Below are positions 10,119-20,880 of a stretch of 64,000 bases of DNA, one piece after another. The DNA lies in contig CP114121.1 of NCBI GenBank assembly GCA_029959195.1, positions 1,488,001-1,552,000 of the forward strand, written 5' to 3'. Positions within the stretch are counted from its first letter, which is position 1. Each line of letters begins with the position of its first letter. The notes beneath the pieces were generated by a model. That model saw only the letters and a program-made list of their open reading frames with translations, ran no database searches and was not told where the DNA came from. The position numbers and the translations under genes were made by a program. This DNA is from Dictyophora rubrovolvata (Eukaryota > Basidiomycota > Agaricomycetes > Phallales > Phallaceae).

Positions 10119-11825
10119 ATGCACGCTATCAAGACCCCCTTCTTTAAGCCTTCCCCCAGTCGCACAGCTTCTCCAGCGCCGCCATCGCCTATTGTTGCAG
10201 CAAACAACGATACCGGCAGCTATTTTGCCATGGACAATTTGATTTCGCTATCCCGTCCCACTTCCAAGGGCCCGCTGAACCGCCTGACGTTGACATCTAA
10301 AAAGCGCTTGTCAAGCACTGCTCCCGCTACTCCAACCACTCTTACTCAGGATGGATCCTATTTAGAGGCGCTGAGCTTAAAGTTGAGCGAAGCTGTATCA
10401 AAAGCCCTCGCACAACCAACGGGCACACCCGTACCGGGAGACATTGTATGGAACGGAAGAAGGGCCCTTTCGAGAGGAAGAGGTAGCGCCTTAGGGGCTT
10501 TAATCGGATCGTAAGCCGCTAGCTTGTCATCGGTTTTTTTTTTTCGCTCAATGAATTACATTGCTTGTAGTGAGATTGATGCCGCTAGTTCAAACCCCCA
10601 TCTACTCAAAGCGATTCTGAGATCGCTTCACAGACCTTTGTCGGTTCTACTCACCAACTTGTCTGCGCAAGTGCTGGCGGTCATATCATCCCCTCAATTC
10701 ACAGCGCATCCAACTCCGAGTGCCCCTAGCACAGCTCAGCAGTATGCCATTGCGTTCGCAGTCTTTTCCGCTGAATTAGTCGAGAGCCTAGATACTCATA
10801 ATCTTTTCCGACTGGAAAGTGCCAGCGGAACGGCAGAAAATCTACGGAGCATCAAGGAAGGCTTCTTATCCTTTATTGGACGGATTGTCCGTCCAATAAT
10901 GACGGCCATGGGAAACGAATTTGCGCCATTGCTTGAAGCATTAGGGCGGAACGGAGCCACTAACATCCAATCCTCGGGACATGCAAAACCTTTCCCTCAC
11001 AAAGGTTCTGTCCATATCTCGATCACGCTTTTGCAAGCTATCGTCCCTTCAGCAGCCAAAACCCTCGCTCAATGCACGGCGCCGGCTACCGTTACTTCTC
11101 AGACCGTGCTGGCCACCTTTTTGATAACAACGATATGGAAAGGTCTGGTCGCTCTTTCTCACCGTGTGCCCCCTCCTGTCGTCACCGCGACTGGAGCCAC
11201 GGTGCTTACTTCGAGCGCCGCTGCCCAGGGATTAAGGAAGATTAAAACGAGTTTTAGCACAACTCCTCCAGGGACACCTCTTGGAACAAAGCTTTCGATT
11301 AAATTGCCGCCGTCACGTCCCCCTTCTCCGCCAGCGCCTGTCATTCCTACCCCTGCTAGTGACGCAAAATCATTGTACGATCTCATCAAGCTCTTACCGC
11401 GTCCGCAGGATGGCAGTCAATATACCCTAGCCAGGGAAGCTGTGGATGAAGCGCTCGGCGGGTTGACCGCTCTGACGACATTGTTGGATTGCGAAATGAA
11501 TGGTGAATTGGAAGATTTGGGGGCAGTAACAGCCGACTTGCCTACGGTTATCGCACTTCCAGTCTTACTGCGGATCTTCGTTGGGAAGAATACTGTCGAC
11601 GCTTTGGAATTCAACTCAAAGTCTTCATTGACTGTTCCGGCTCTTATTGACATTCCCGACCAAGAATATCGGGAGGCTTGTTTGAGCGGGTTTGGACGCG
11701 CGGAAGAATGCGGACCGACGATTGCGAAACGACTCCTTGATGTGCTGCTGCATCATCAGCTCGTCAAACCGGAGGAAACTTTTGCGCTCTGGCTTCAGAA
11801 TCGTGCGTGCGGGAACATGGAATGA
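10119..11825 (+). CDS. conserved-looking protein of unknown function
   Basis: Two exons (10119-10510, 10571-11825) joined in phase across a 60-nt intron (GTAAGC to TGTAG) give 548 residues. The N-terminal 130 residues are Ser/Pro/Thr-rich and basic (FFKPSPSRTASPAPPSPI). The rest is mainly helical and hydrophobic, broken by a Pro-rich linker (KLPPSRPPSPPAPVIPTP), and resembles an alpha-helical repeat scaffold without a recognisable signature. Codon use and the clean intron argue it is real. A CT-rich region and an A/T-rich leader precede the ATG. I do not recognise the family. Confidence 0.8.
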
Positions 11826-12723
11826 AAGTTGAAGAATCTAGTTTGAGGCCCATCTCCTTTCGATCTTCTAACATTTTACTTTGTGCTGCTGAATTTTGCC
11901 TTGTTTTGTTTTGTTTCGTCTTGTCTCTTTTTCCTCCAGGAATTCGTGTTTTTTTTTTAGAAGTGCGTTGTTTTGATTGGATGTTATTGTAAAGGACTTT
12001 GTTGGTATAGGCGTCAACAATAAATTTACTGATCTTACTTGACCAACAAAAAATGCTCTTGTTTACTTAACGTGTGACATGCACAGTGCAGGCTGGGTAA
12101 AGCGGCGGCTTGATAATACTTCTAGAATTAACACATGAGTTCCGAGCTTGTTTCGGGGTTGCTAAATTCTCAATGTGGCTGAAACAGGCTGAAGCTCTCT
12201 ATCTTTAGGTAAAAAAACTTGATCCGAGGCTGGAAATGGCACAGTGAATGCGCTTTTTGCCACAATTTCATTTTTTCGAGAATTCTGTTATATTTTCACA
12301 AAAAAAAAAAAACTTTTACTAATTCTTAATGATCCCGAAAAAAAATGGTTTAAAAAAGTGCAAAACTCCACGGGGCCAAATGCATAAGACCGTGACACCG
12401 ATTGATTGTTGGTGGGGTGGGAAGCCAGCTTTCTAATTCAGAATTCACATCTTCCTGACAATTATCATCAGCTGGCCTGAAAGCGTTGCTTATTCTTGCT
12501 TTATGAACTCCATCATAACATACAAGAACAATTTAACCGCACGATATGTTTCTATTATGTACTAGTCGAGGAATAATTATCAGTGGATTTGGCGAACGGG
12601 TCTAGGCTTCCCCATGTATGGAGCTGCCGTTTCTCAGGCTATCAGTTCCTTGTTGATCATCCAGTCCGGTTTGAGGGGGCTTTCTTCTGCACCCTTTTTA
12701 TTTCTCTTCTCGCGGTCATCTCA
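11826..12723. other. intergenic, no gene seen
   Basis: Contains the 3' flank of the preceding gene, a run of 13 A (about 12301-12313), and T-rich sequence before the PC-esterase gene. The longest open stretches carry no motif. Confidence 0.6.
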
Positions 12724-14431
12724 ATGTTTGCTGCTCTCAGCGTCCGCCGCGTCGCGTCTTATAGGCGACCGACCTTCTCTATACTCACCATCGCGTCACT
12801 CTTTATACTTGGTTTTATCTTCGCCACAACATCCACCACCAATTATATCACAAGGCATCCTTTTTTTACACAGGATACTCACCATGACGACGACGACAAT
12901 GGACTTCACCAGGCTGTTTTTCATTCAGATGTCGAAGAAGGAAAAAAACCTTGGAGCCAGATTTCCGACCTGAACTGTGCACCGGAACAGTATTCTGCAG
13001 GATATTGGCGTCGACGCCCTCAGTCTCTTCTTCGACCCATGCTCACCCCAGAAGACGTTTACCCCATCTCTGGATTCCAGGGTTGTGCATCCTCTCGAGA
13101 AGTGGGCTGGCACCTTGCCAAAAACTGGTATGACGAAGAAGAAGTCTGGGTTCGACCTTGGAGGGGGAATGTAAGCGCGTACGACTGGATACCAGGAAGC
13201 GGATGCGAAGCTTATAGCAAGCCAACTCAACAACAACTTGTTACACAGCTAGTAGAAAGAGGCGGGTGGCTTATTATAGGCGGTATGTGCCATGAGTCTC
13301 CCACTTTTTTCGGTTCTTTGTTGCACAAAACATTTTTCACACCCACCTGACCTTCGTTTGTAGATTCTATATCAGAGAATCACTTTTTCTCTTTGTCATG
13401 CATGCTCTACCCCCACGTTAGGGCAACTCCAGACTATGCTGCAACCAATTATTTTGATCGCGGCTGGCAACAAGATTTGTTCCTTGAAAAGACATCCCCT
13501 ATTGTTCCGTACCTTATATTTCCAAAAGGCTTTGACATAGACACAACACCGTTGGTCACGTTTAGACGGTGAGTTTTACCTTGAAGAGTCGGGAGGATTT
13601 TTCTTTACCTAACGGTCCTATGTACTTCAAGCGTGGATTTGCTTCTCGGTAAACCAGAAATCATCTCGATCTATGAAAACATAACGGCTTTCCAGAGAGA
13701 CGATTTATCTCACCTCGAATTGTTCGGTGAAGAGGCAGTATGGGATTTGAATCCCGATACTTACATTCCTTTGTTCCTGAACCCTCTACCCTCGGGAAAC
13801 TACAACACGATGGTAGTAAGCACTGCAGGCCACTGGACAACCGGCCTCTTTTACGGTTTATACGACGAACGTGTTGACGGTGATGGTCTTGCCAACTTGC
13901 TTCAGCTTTTTGAAAAAGCGATGGGGCAATGGTTAGAGCGCATAGAAAGAACTTTAGATGATGCAAATGTAGAAGCAAAGAAATTGGGTATCCCACAAAA
14001 GCAAGTAATTGTGAGAGCCTATCATCCAGGACATGACGGATGCCATGAAATATCCACCTTGTCGAAAGGTCCCGTCAAAAAATACGAGTCGTCGATGTCA
14101 CACTCGTACAATTGGGGATGGATAATGCGATACAATGGTGTCTTTGAAGTGAGATTGGCCCTTTTCTTTGGCTTCGAATCTTTTGTATTTACTCCATGAC
14201 CAGTCGCTCATCCAAAAGAGTAACCATCCAAATGTACACTTTTTGTCAATTGAAAACCCCGGCTTATTGCGTCCAGACGGCGTAGGTCATGCTTATCTTA
14301 ATAAAATATCAATTCACTCATATGGATTATTCTAGCACGTCACAGGTGATTGCCTGCATATTGTTACTGGTGCAGGAATCCTGGAGGGATGGAGCCAATA
14401 CATTTCGTATCTCCTCAATTTCCTTCCTTGA
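12724..14431 (+). CDS. PC-esterase (TBL/Cas1-like SGNH) type II membrane protein
   Basis: Five exons (12724-13282, 13364-13568, 13632-14148, 14204-14281, 14336-14431) give 484 residues. A basic N-terminus (SVRRVASYRRP) is followed by one membrane anchor near residues 18-36, as in Golgi type II proteins. The SGNH/GDSL catalytic block reads GGWLIIGDSISENHFF, with the nucleophile serine created across the first splice junction. The C-terminal HVTGDCLHIVTGAGILEGW supplies the Asp-x-x-His pair seen as DCxH in plant TBL and animal/fungal PC-esterases. Members of this clan transfer or remove acyl groups on cell-wall or capsule polysaccharides in the Golgi. Substrate here is unknown. ATG 12724 is the first in-frame ATG; a longer start would need a non-ATG codon. 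Domain call is firm, function is inferred. Confidence 0.88.
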
Positions 14432-15305
14432 TATCCATGATAACTCCAACACACTTATGTTTATTGTTTTCTTGATCTATTTACCTTGCATTATTTCCTT
14501 TGCTGCGACATATCGTATAATAATTCATATAACTTTTGACATATTCGCAGACTCGGTTAGCACCGACAATATTCAAAAATGTCTGTGGCAGCTTGTTCGA
14601 GTACCGCGTTCCTGTGATCAGCATCAAACACCAACTTCTTTATGTTACCGAAGAATTGCTACATATGTTTTCAGCTGCGTCCCTTCCCATATGGAGAATT
14701 CGGTTATACAAGAGGCTTAGATTCCATCCAAGGCGTTTCTCTAACTAACTATCGTTTTGTACGGCAGACATGCATAACATGCATGACAGTTGATCAAATG
14801 CTCGGCGAGCGCTAGTGAACTCGGGCTATTGTCATGAGCTGCCATGGGTCTCGGCTACATATGATAATTGGAAATCATCAGCAGTCGCCTCGGATTTATT
14901 ATAAAGTAACAAAAATATCAACTTTATTTTGTTCCACCATAGCTTGACTCTGGAAGCCTTGGAATCATTACGGAAATGTTACAAGAGGAGTACCGGAAGA
15001 AACCATCAATCAAATTAAATTACACATTATTAAAATCACAAGTAATATGCAATGAGCCAAAAAAGTTCACCGAGTACAAGCCATGGAGGGAGAATGCCAC
15101 GAGATTAAAGGGGGCAGAGGATACAGCCAAAGTATTTGGAACGATGGATGAGAAAAATATCCGAAGGTTATCGACGTTTTTTCCAGAGATCTGATATAGA
15201 ACAAAGGTTGTCGAATATGCAGCTTGAAAATGAATAATCTAGTAAAAGGACCAAAAGGGATATACCCTCACAATGAAGCCGGCTTCGATGAAAAAAAAAA
15301 TAAGA
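14432..15305. other. intergenic with unassigned short frames
   Basis: A 70-codon frame (14536-14748, containing LFEYRVPVISIKHQLLYVTE) begins after a CGCAG acceptor-like sequence and looks protein-like, but it lies beyond the esterase stop and has no partner. It may be a gene fragment. A 72-codon frame at 14976-15194 is Lys-rich and has no motif. Nothing else was seen. Confidence 0.35.
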
Positions 15306-16990
15306 TCATATTCGATTGGTGCGTAGTGGAGCCCAAGAATTGGGCGTAGGAGGAGGAGCAGCAGTTGAGGGAACGGCACTTGGAGCAAACCGTCTCGAAT
15401 CAGCCGCCACAAGCGGCAGAGGACTAGGACCACGTCTAGTTTGATATCCTGCGCTAATAACTGCCTGTGGAAACAATCCCCCTTGCCCCTGATCGTTGGT
15501 CGGTCTCGTTGCACCTCTCTGATCCCCCAACTGTGCCTCTGAAGGATGTCGACGGATCTGATCTGGTAGGTATTGTGAACTATGAGAAGGTTGGCGATCT
15601 TGTCGAGATTCGCCAAACTGGACATGATGATGAGGCGGCGATTGAGATTGTGCCAGTTGCTGTCTCGTCCGTGGTGGAGTAGGTGTCTGGCTAGGTACTT
15701 GGTTGGGCGTACGCTGACCAGAAGAAGGAAATGATAGAAACATAGGCCCTGGTAGATGAAGGGATGGCAACGTAACCTGCGCGGGGTTTACGGACTTGAA
15801 GAGGTTTTTAATCGTGAACGTCGGTGGTCTGGATGAACCAGCAATAGAGGCCGTTGTAGATGCAGAAGACGCTTCTGATATCTGTCGGACAAGTCATAAA
15901 GAAAGGCTTTGCACGGATTGGAAAATTTACTAACAGGAGATTGTAAACTTGCATGATGTGGTGTAGGTTGATTCCGTATTCTCGCAGGGCGTTGATCTAC
16001 TACGGAATCCGAATCTTGGCTCCTTGTTCCGGATTGTGTCGATAGTGATGACCTCCTGGCGGGCGAAGTCGCTGACTCAACAGAATCTTGTCGACGATTT
16101 ACGGCGTACTCATCGCTGCGACTTTGACCGTGTAAGGTACCATTGTGCAGCCGTCGTTGATAGTCGCGCCTTTTGTCAACGCTCAAACCTTTCGCAGAAG
16201 GAGTGTCGTCAATCGTGAAGTTGGTGGGTCGGCTGATGTTAAGGACCTCAATTGGGTGTCTTAAAGGGGAAGGCTCACGAGTCGGCAAAATGATTGGAGC
16301 AGTGGGTGCTCGGACAGGGCGTACTGCTCTCGGGTTCGAACTGTCGGGTAATGGAGCAATGCGGACTACAGATTGGGAGATAATAGGGGCGGTAAAGCCT
16401 CGTTTGGGGCTAAGAGGTGTGTGAGAAGGGGGCGCAATAGCTGGTGTTACAGTTTGTCTTGGAGTTGGGCGTCTTGGAACAAAAGAGGACGCCTCTGTGA
16501 TAGGCGGTGAGCGGGGACGGTTAGAGTCCCCATATTGGAGTGACACCTTTGGGGGAGGTCTGCCATTGGAGAGTTGGACTGGGGCATATGGACCAGGAGA
16601 TGCTGGTGGCTTCAGGAGAAGTATGCGACGTAAGAACGCATTCCAAGGAGAGTCGGAGGATGGATTGGGATTGGGATTGGGATTGGGATTGGGATTGGAA
16701 TTCAGATCGATGGCTATGATATCGGATGATTCTGCAGAGGGACGAAGAAGAGTGTATTTTTTGCCTTGCATTCGACGTCTATAATAGACGACGAGTGCTA
16801 TGCCAGTTAGGCACAGAACGAGTATAGACAAGACAACAACAAGGATAACAACTAAGATAGGCTGGCCAGTGTTTGGTTTTGGAGACCCCGTAGGTGTGGT
16901 TGTATCATTGAACCCCGCTGCGTTGAAACAGAGTCAGACAATCTTTTTAAAAGAGCAAAATCTGAAAAAGAGTTGCGTACGGTTTGCCAT
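15306..16990 (-). CDS. single-pass membrane protein with long Pro/Ser-rich basic tail
   Basis: Exons 16990-16981, 16917-15935 and 15881-15306 give 522 residues; the first coding exon is only 10 nt (MANP). A short Thr/Pro-rich outer segment (NDTTTPTGSPKPNTGQ) precedes a membrane helix (PILVVILVVVLSILVLCLTG) and a stop-transfer run YYRRRM. The remainder is a disordered, basic, Pro/Ser-rich tail. An NP dipeptide repeat near residues 78-89 is encoded by six GGATTG hexamers. Proteins of this plan (short ectodomain, one helix, long tail) are common in Agaricomycetes and some sense the cell wall, but there is no WSC, CFEM or other named domain here. It is divergently placed to the bZIP gene. Function unknown. 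Confidence 0.8.
16663..16698 (+). repeat. GGATTG hexanucleotide repeat inside a coding exon
   Basis: About six copies of GGATTG in tandem, read on the minus strand as alternating Asn-Pro. Length variation would change the tail of the membrane protein by two residues per unit without a frameshift. Confidence 0.85.
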
Positions 16991-17589
16991 AGAGAAAAGA
17001 ACTAGATCCCGGGAGACTAAAGAGTAATGATCCTAGGCATTACGTGAAACACCGAATAGAACAGTGTGGTTCTGTTTGGGAAAACTAGGATATATCGAGT
17101 TGTAGTGGAAGATCTTTTGTAGAGGGGTGAGAACATCCTGGTTGAGGCAACATCTCAAGTAGTTCAATGTACCAATGGCTATTGTGCCACATGCACTGTT
17201 AATTTGAAATAATTTCCGTGCGGTCGCTAGTGGGTATATGAAGCTCTAAAATTGATGAAAAGAATATAGTGTTTGTTTCTTGATACAAAATCCGCTGTAT
17301 GTCGTGCATAATAACCCGCTGAGCTCTGGGTTGCATAGCGGCAGAAACACTCGCCGGGGAATGTCTGTGTAATTTGCCGAAGGACATGGGCGTCACTGGA
17401 CGTGCTGCAGACTGCCCGGACCGGATGTAGATGAGTAATCTGATTAGTCAAAATTTTAGTCAGATTAGCAATATCGGAGATTTTATTTAATTTTTTTTCC
17501 CGATTACCCAAGTTCCTTCTCGTTAGCCTCGCTCCTTCTCTTTCTCCCCCTCTCCATCATCGCTACTCGTCACTTCTCTGTTTTGACGG
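16991..17589. promoter_or_regulatory. divergent promoter region of the membrane protein and bZIP genes
   Basis: About 600 bp between two start codons pointing away from each other. The last 70 bases before the bZIP ATG are strongly CT-rich (CTCCTTCTCTTTCTCCCCC), a typical fungal initiation tract. No gene seen. Confidence 0.6.
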
Positions 17590-18624
17590 ATGCCCAGTAA
17601 CAGTTATTCCACAATTAAAGGGCTCAATATCGTTTATCCTTCGCCAGACGAACCTACCAGCAACGAGAGCAAGGATTTCCTGACACTCCCCTCCGAATAT
17701 CCGGACTTCACCTCCCAGCTGGATTTATGGACAAATCTTTCGTTTTCCTCTGACGAACCAACATTCATCAGCGACGCAAGCAGAGGCCCACTGGATTTCC
17801 GCAATTCATCCGTAGCCATGGATAAGGACCCACAGTCCGTCCTTATCGCAGGTACCGATAAGGTGCCATCGTCTATCCATCTAGGCGCCCCCTCGCCCAC
17901 ACCAACAGCTGTCCCATCCTCTAACTTTGACATTTCTTCATTTTTGGCAGGCTTTGGTATCGATCCCTTTCTTGTTCCACCGCAACCTTCATCCCCCCAA
18001 TTTAACCAACTTCATAACTCCATTACCAATATCTCAACCCCAGAAGCGGAAACTCAGGTACAGCAGCGGACAAACAAACGTCTGCGCACCAGAAAGCAAT
18101 CGGTGACTTTAGCAACAACGCCAATTACCACTCATTCGGCGTCCTCCTCGGTCACCACTGCCCCCAGCAGCAGTGCAGGCTCACCGCCGTCTGCCACGTC
18201 TGTTCTTCCTGGAGGGCCGCCCGCCGAGGGAACCGAAGAGTCGCCTAATAGCAATGCAGCCAATCTTAGTGCGTCAGAGGACAAGCGTCGTAGGAACACT
18301 GCCGCATCAGCTCGGTTCCGGGCTAAAAAGAAAGAACGCGAACAAGCGATGGAGAAAAGAAGCAAAGAACTCGAGTCTCGTGTAAATGAACTAGAACGAG
18401 AATGCGAAGGATTGAGGCGAGAGAATGGCTGGCTCAAAGGCCTCGTTGTCGGCGTGACTTCAGGGAATCCCGTTCCCATTCCCACCATTGACGAGCCTTC
18501 GTCCCTTGTCTCTCAAGCGTCTTCATCATCATCAACCACAACAACTCAAACCATCGCGACGGCGACGGCAGCATCTCAAGATTCCGTGAAAAAAAGGAAA
18601 AGAGAATTAACCCATGAGCCGTAG
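17590..18624 (+). CDS. bZIP transcription factor, CYS3/MetR-like basic region
   Basis: Single exon, 344 residues. A Ser/Pro/Thr-rich N-terminal half suggests an activation region. The basic region near residue 230 reads DKRRRNTAASARFRAKKKER, followed by a leucine zipper (LESRVNELERECEGLRRENG). The RNTAASARFRAKKK core is that of the CYS3/MetR/Zip1 group, which in ascomycetes turns on sulfate uptake and assimilation or the cadmium/methionine response. Whether the basidiomycete protein controls sulfur genes is an inference, but an APS kinase and glutamate-cysteine ligase occur in the same window. An intronless gene stands out among these multi-exon neighbours. Confidence 0.9.
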   Translation: MPSNSYSTIKGLNIVYPSPDEPTSNESKDFLTLPSEYPDFTSQLDLWTNLSFSSDEPTFISDASRGPLDFRNSSVAMDKDPQSVLIAGTDKVPSSIHLGAPSPTPTAVPSSNFDISSFLAGFGIDPFLVPPQPSSPQFNQLHNSITNISTPEAETQVQQRTNKRLRTRKQSVTLATTPITTHSASSSVTTAPSSSAGSPPSATSVLPGGPPAEGTEESPNSNAANLSASEDKRRRNTAASARFRAKKKEREQAMEKRSKELESRVNELERECEGLRRENGWLKGLVVGVTSGNPVPIPTIDEPSSLVSQASSSSSTTTTQTIATATAASQDSVKKRKRELTHEP

Positions 18625-18962
18625 AAAAGAAATTGCTCAATATTTTATTATCACTCTTGTATACGACGGACGACAAATTGTATATGTAACGTAACATGCA
18701 TATATGAGCTCTAAAGACGATTGGAATGTAATTTGTACGTTATTGTTGCACCAGCACAACTCACAACTCAAATGAATTCTATAATGTGTATGCGAGATTG
18801 TCAGCAATAATCTCCGTCTTGCTCTTATTGGTGTTGCGGCTTAGAGCGCCTAGGAATCACGCGGGTGGCCGGTGGCCACTGAACACTTAAAAACCCGTCC
18901 CACACACTATAAACGTCAGCGGTGAATTATTATCTCCCGTTATTTCTCCTCCTCGTACTTCG
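18625..18962. other. intergenic, phosphatase promoter
   Basis: About 340 bp. A TATA-like ACTATAAACG lies about 55 bp before the phosphatase ATG. No gene seen. Confidence 0.5.
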
Positions 18963-20470
18963 ATGGTTAGCTTCGATTGGGACGTCTTTAAGCGACACAC
19001 GAACGATCAAACATGGCGATCAAATGCACGACGTTTCGTTAGTTACATTCCCGACTGGTCCGTACCGTTAACTTACGGTAGTGCCATTCCCATGCTGACT
19101 TGTAGATCCGTATAGGATTCTCGTGGTTCTCTTTACGTGATTATTTTAAAACTCAACACGTTCATTCTCATCGGGGGTTTAACTCTGTATACTACTTGAC
19201 AGAATTCTTGCCAACGTAATTGCTTCTCAACATGGCTTCAGGCGGGAGTTTTCTTTGCAAGACATTTCGTTCGTAGCCTTTTCTGCTTAAAAAGATTGCT
19301 GTTGAAATTAATGATGGCGTTTCAATTTCTTTAGGATTCAGCATACGTACGTTGCACGTTTTCGTAATCTATTCATACTGGCAGCTATGCTGACGCCCCT
19401 GACTTGCCTCTTGCAAACTACCCATGCTCGCTTCTCGTAGATATGCACAGCATGAACGTGTTCCCGTGAGTTTATTATTCTTGTTGGGGGCGTGACATAT
19501 AGGGGCAAGGAGCCCTATAATAGCTCTCCGGGGTCCATCCGAGTAGTAACATCTTCTGTTTAGAATGGCCTGTTGCATCTCGTAGCTGGTTATATTCCGG
19601 CCATCATTATGCCAGTCATTAATCTTATATATGTCCGGTCGTTCTGGGACTTGCACCACTCTTGGCTCGGACTAGCATTTTCTTGGACTCTTACTGATTT
19701 CCTCATAAATTCAATCAAAATTACCGTAGGGAGGCCCAGACCTGGTAAGGGCTCGTATCTCACTTGCGTGGATTTGTATTGAATGGGGTTGTAGATTTGA
19801 TTTCCCGTTGTGTACCTGTTGCTGGGTCTCAAGATAGTCCTGGCTGGGGATTGTCTAATGACACTATATGCACTCAGATCAATGAACGAATTTTGCGGGA
19901 CGGGTTTAGATCTTTCCCCAGTGGCCATTCTGGCCTCGGATTCGCTGGATTGGGGTTCCTTGCGTTTTACGCGGCTGGTAAATTACAAATATGGGATGGG
20001 AAAGGTTATACCGTGGGTCTTGTATTCCACTGTGACTACCTTCCATGGTGCTTTAACTCTTGTGTGCAGGCAAAATCTTGGCTAGTGGCCGTCCCCCTCG
20101 TGGGAGCAACTCTTATAGCAGTTTCACGTACAATGGACTATAGACGTAAGCTTAATACGTGTGTCCACTTTGCCTATGCTGTGTTGAGTTTTTCTACTAG
20201 ACCATTGGGAAGATGTCCTGGTTGGCTCTTTGTTGGGTGAGCGCACACTTTGAAAGGCAGCCTTCTCTCCCTTTCTCATTGATTGATTTCTTTTCAAAAG
20301 GTCTAACCGTTTCATACTTCTCCTATCTGCAATTTTTCCCGGCATTGTCGCATTCTGAATCATTTATACCTTTGTCACGATTTGGAGAGTCAATTCAGAT
20401 CAACGAGAATGAAGAAAGAGAGAGACTATTCGTCGACGAAGAAGCTGGTGTTGTTGGCGAGAATCGTTGA
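18963..20470 (+). CDS. PAP2-family lipid phosphate phosphatase (DPP1/LPP-like)
   Basis: Ten exons (18963-19057, 19116-19136, 19203-19268, 19335-19346, 19441-19465, 19564-19744, 19795-20012, 20070-20145, 20201-20236, 20301-20470) give 299 residues with every phase consistent. The three catalytic motifs are complete: KITVGRPRPD, FPSGHSGLGF and SRTMDYRHHWEDVLVGSLLG. Around them lie about six hydrophobic segments (for example VAGYIPAIIMPVINLIYV). Such enzymes sit in the ER, vacuole or plasma membrane and remove phosphate from diacylglycerol pyrophosphate, phosphatidate or lysophosphatidate. Exons 2, 4 and 5 are only 21, 12 and 25 nt, yet they encode the conserved RREFSLQDIS-IQHTYAQHERVP region, so they must be real. 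The C-terminal tail is acidic and cytosolic. Confidence 0.93.
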
Positions 20471-20880
20471 ATGTGACGAATCAAAATCGGGATTAGACTT
20501 TGAAACTCAAAACCTGACATACTCTAGCCCGGCCGTCGTGAGGGTGCCTATAGTAGGACGAATTTTTTTTATCTCGCTTATGTAACCAACTACCCAATTG
20601 AGTCAAATATATAACCTTCTGTTACCTTACCCTTTTGGAAGATATTCCTTTCGAGACGAGATTTTATCGTTATCGACTGTTTAGCTGTCGATAAACGACT
20701 TCGAGAAGAAGAACAACACCAAAGGGATCGAAGGGAATTTTTACCTCGATTTTTTGTGGTGAGGACCCTGTCTTGTGTGCCGCGTTTCATTGTGCTTCAC
20801 TTGTACTTGTTTCAGTTTTGGCGCCGTCAATTTCTTTCCTGACTGCACTCGTCGATATTCCATGACACGAAACCTACAAA
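20471..20880. other. intergenic, no gene seen
   Basis: Contains the 3' flank of the phosphatase and the promoter of the next gene; TTGTACTTGTTTCAG and a short CT tract precede the ATG at 20881. Confidence 0.5.

Noticed and set aside
16663-16698. Interstitial telomere repeat
   Set aside because: The unit is GGATTG, not the TTAGGG of most filamentous fungi, and it lies in phase within a coding exon.
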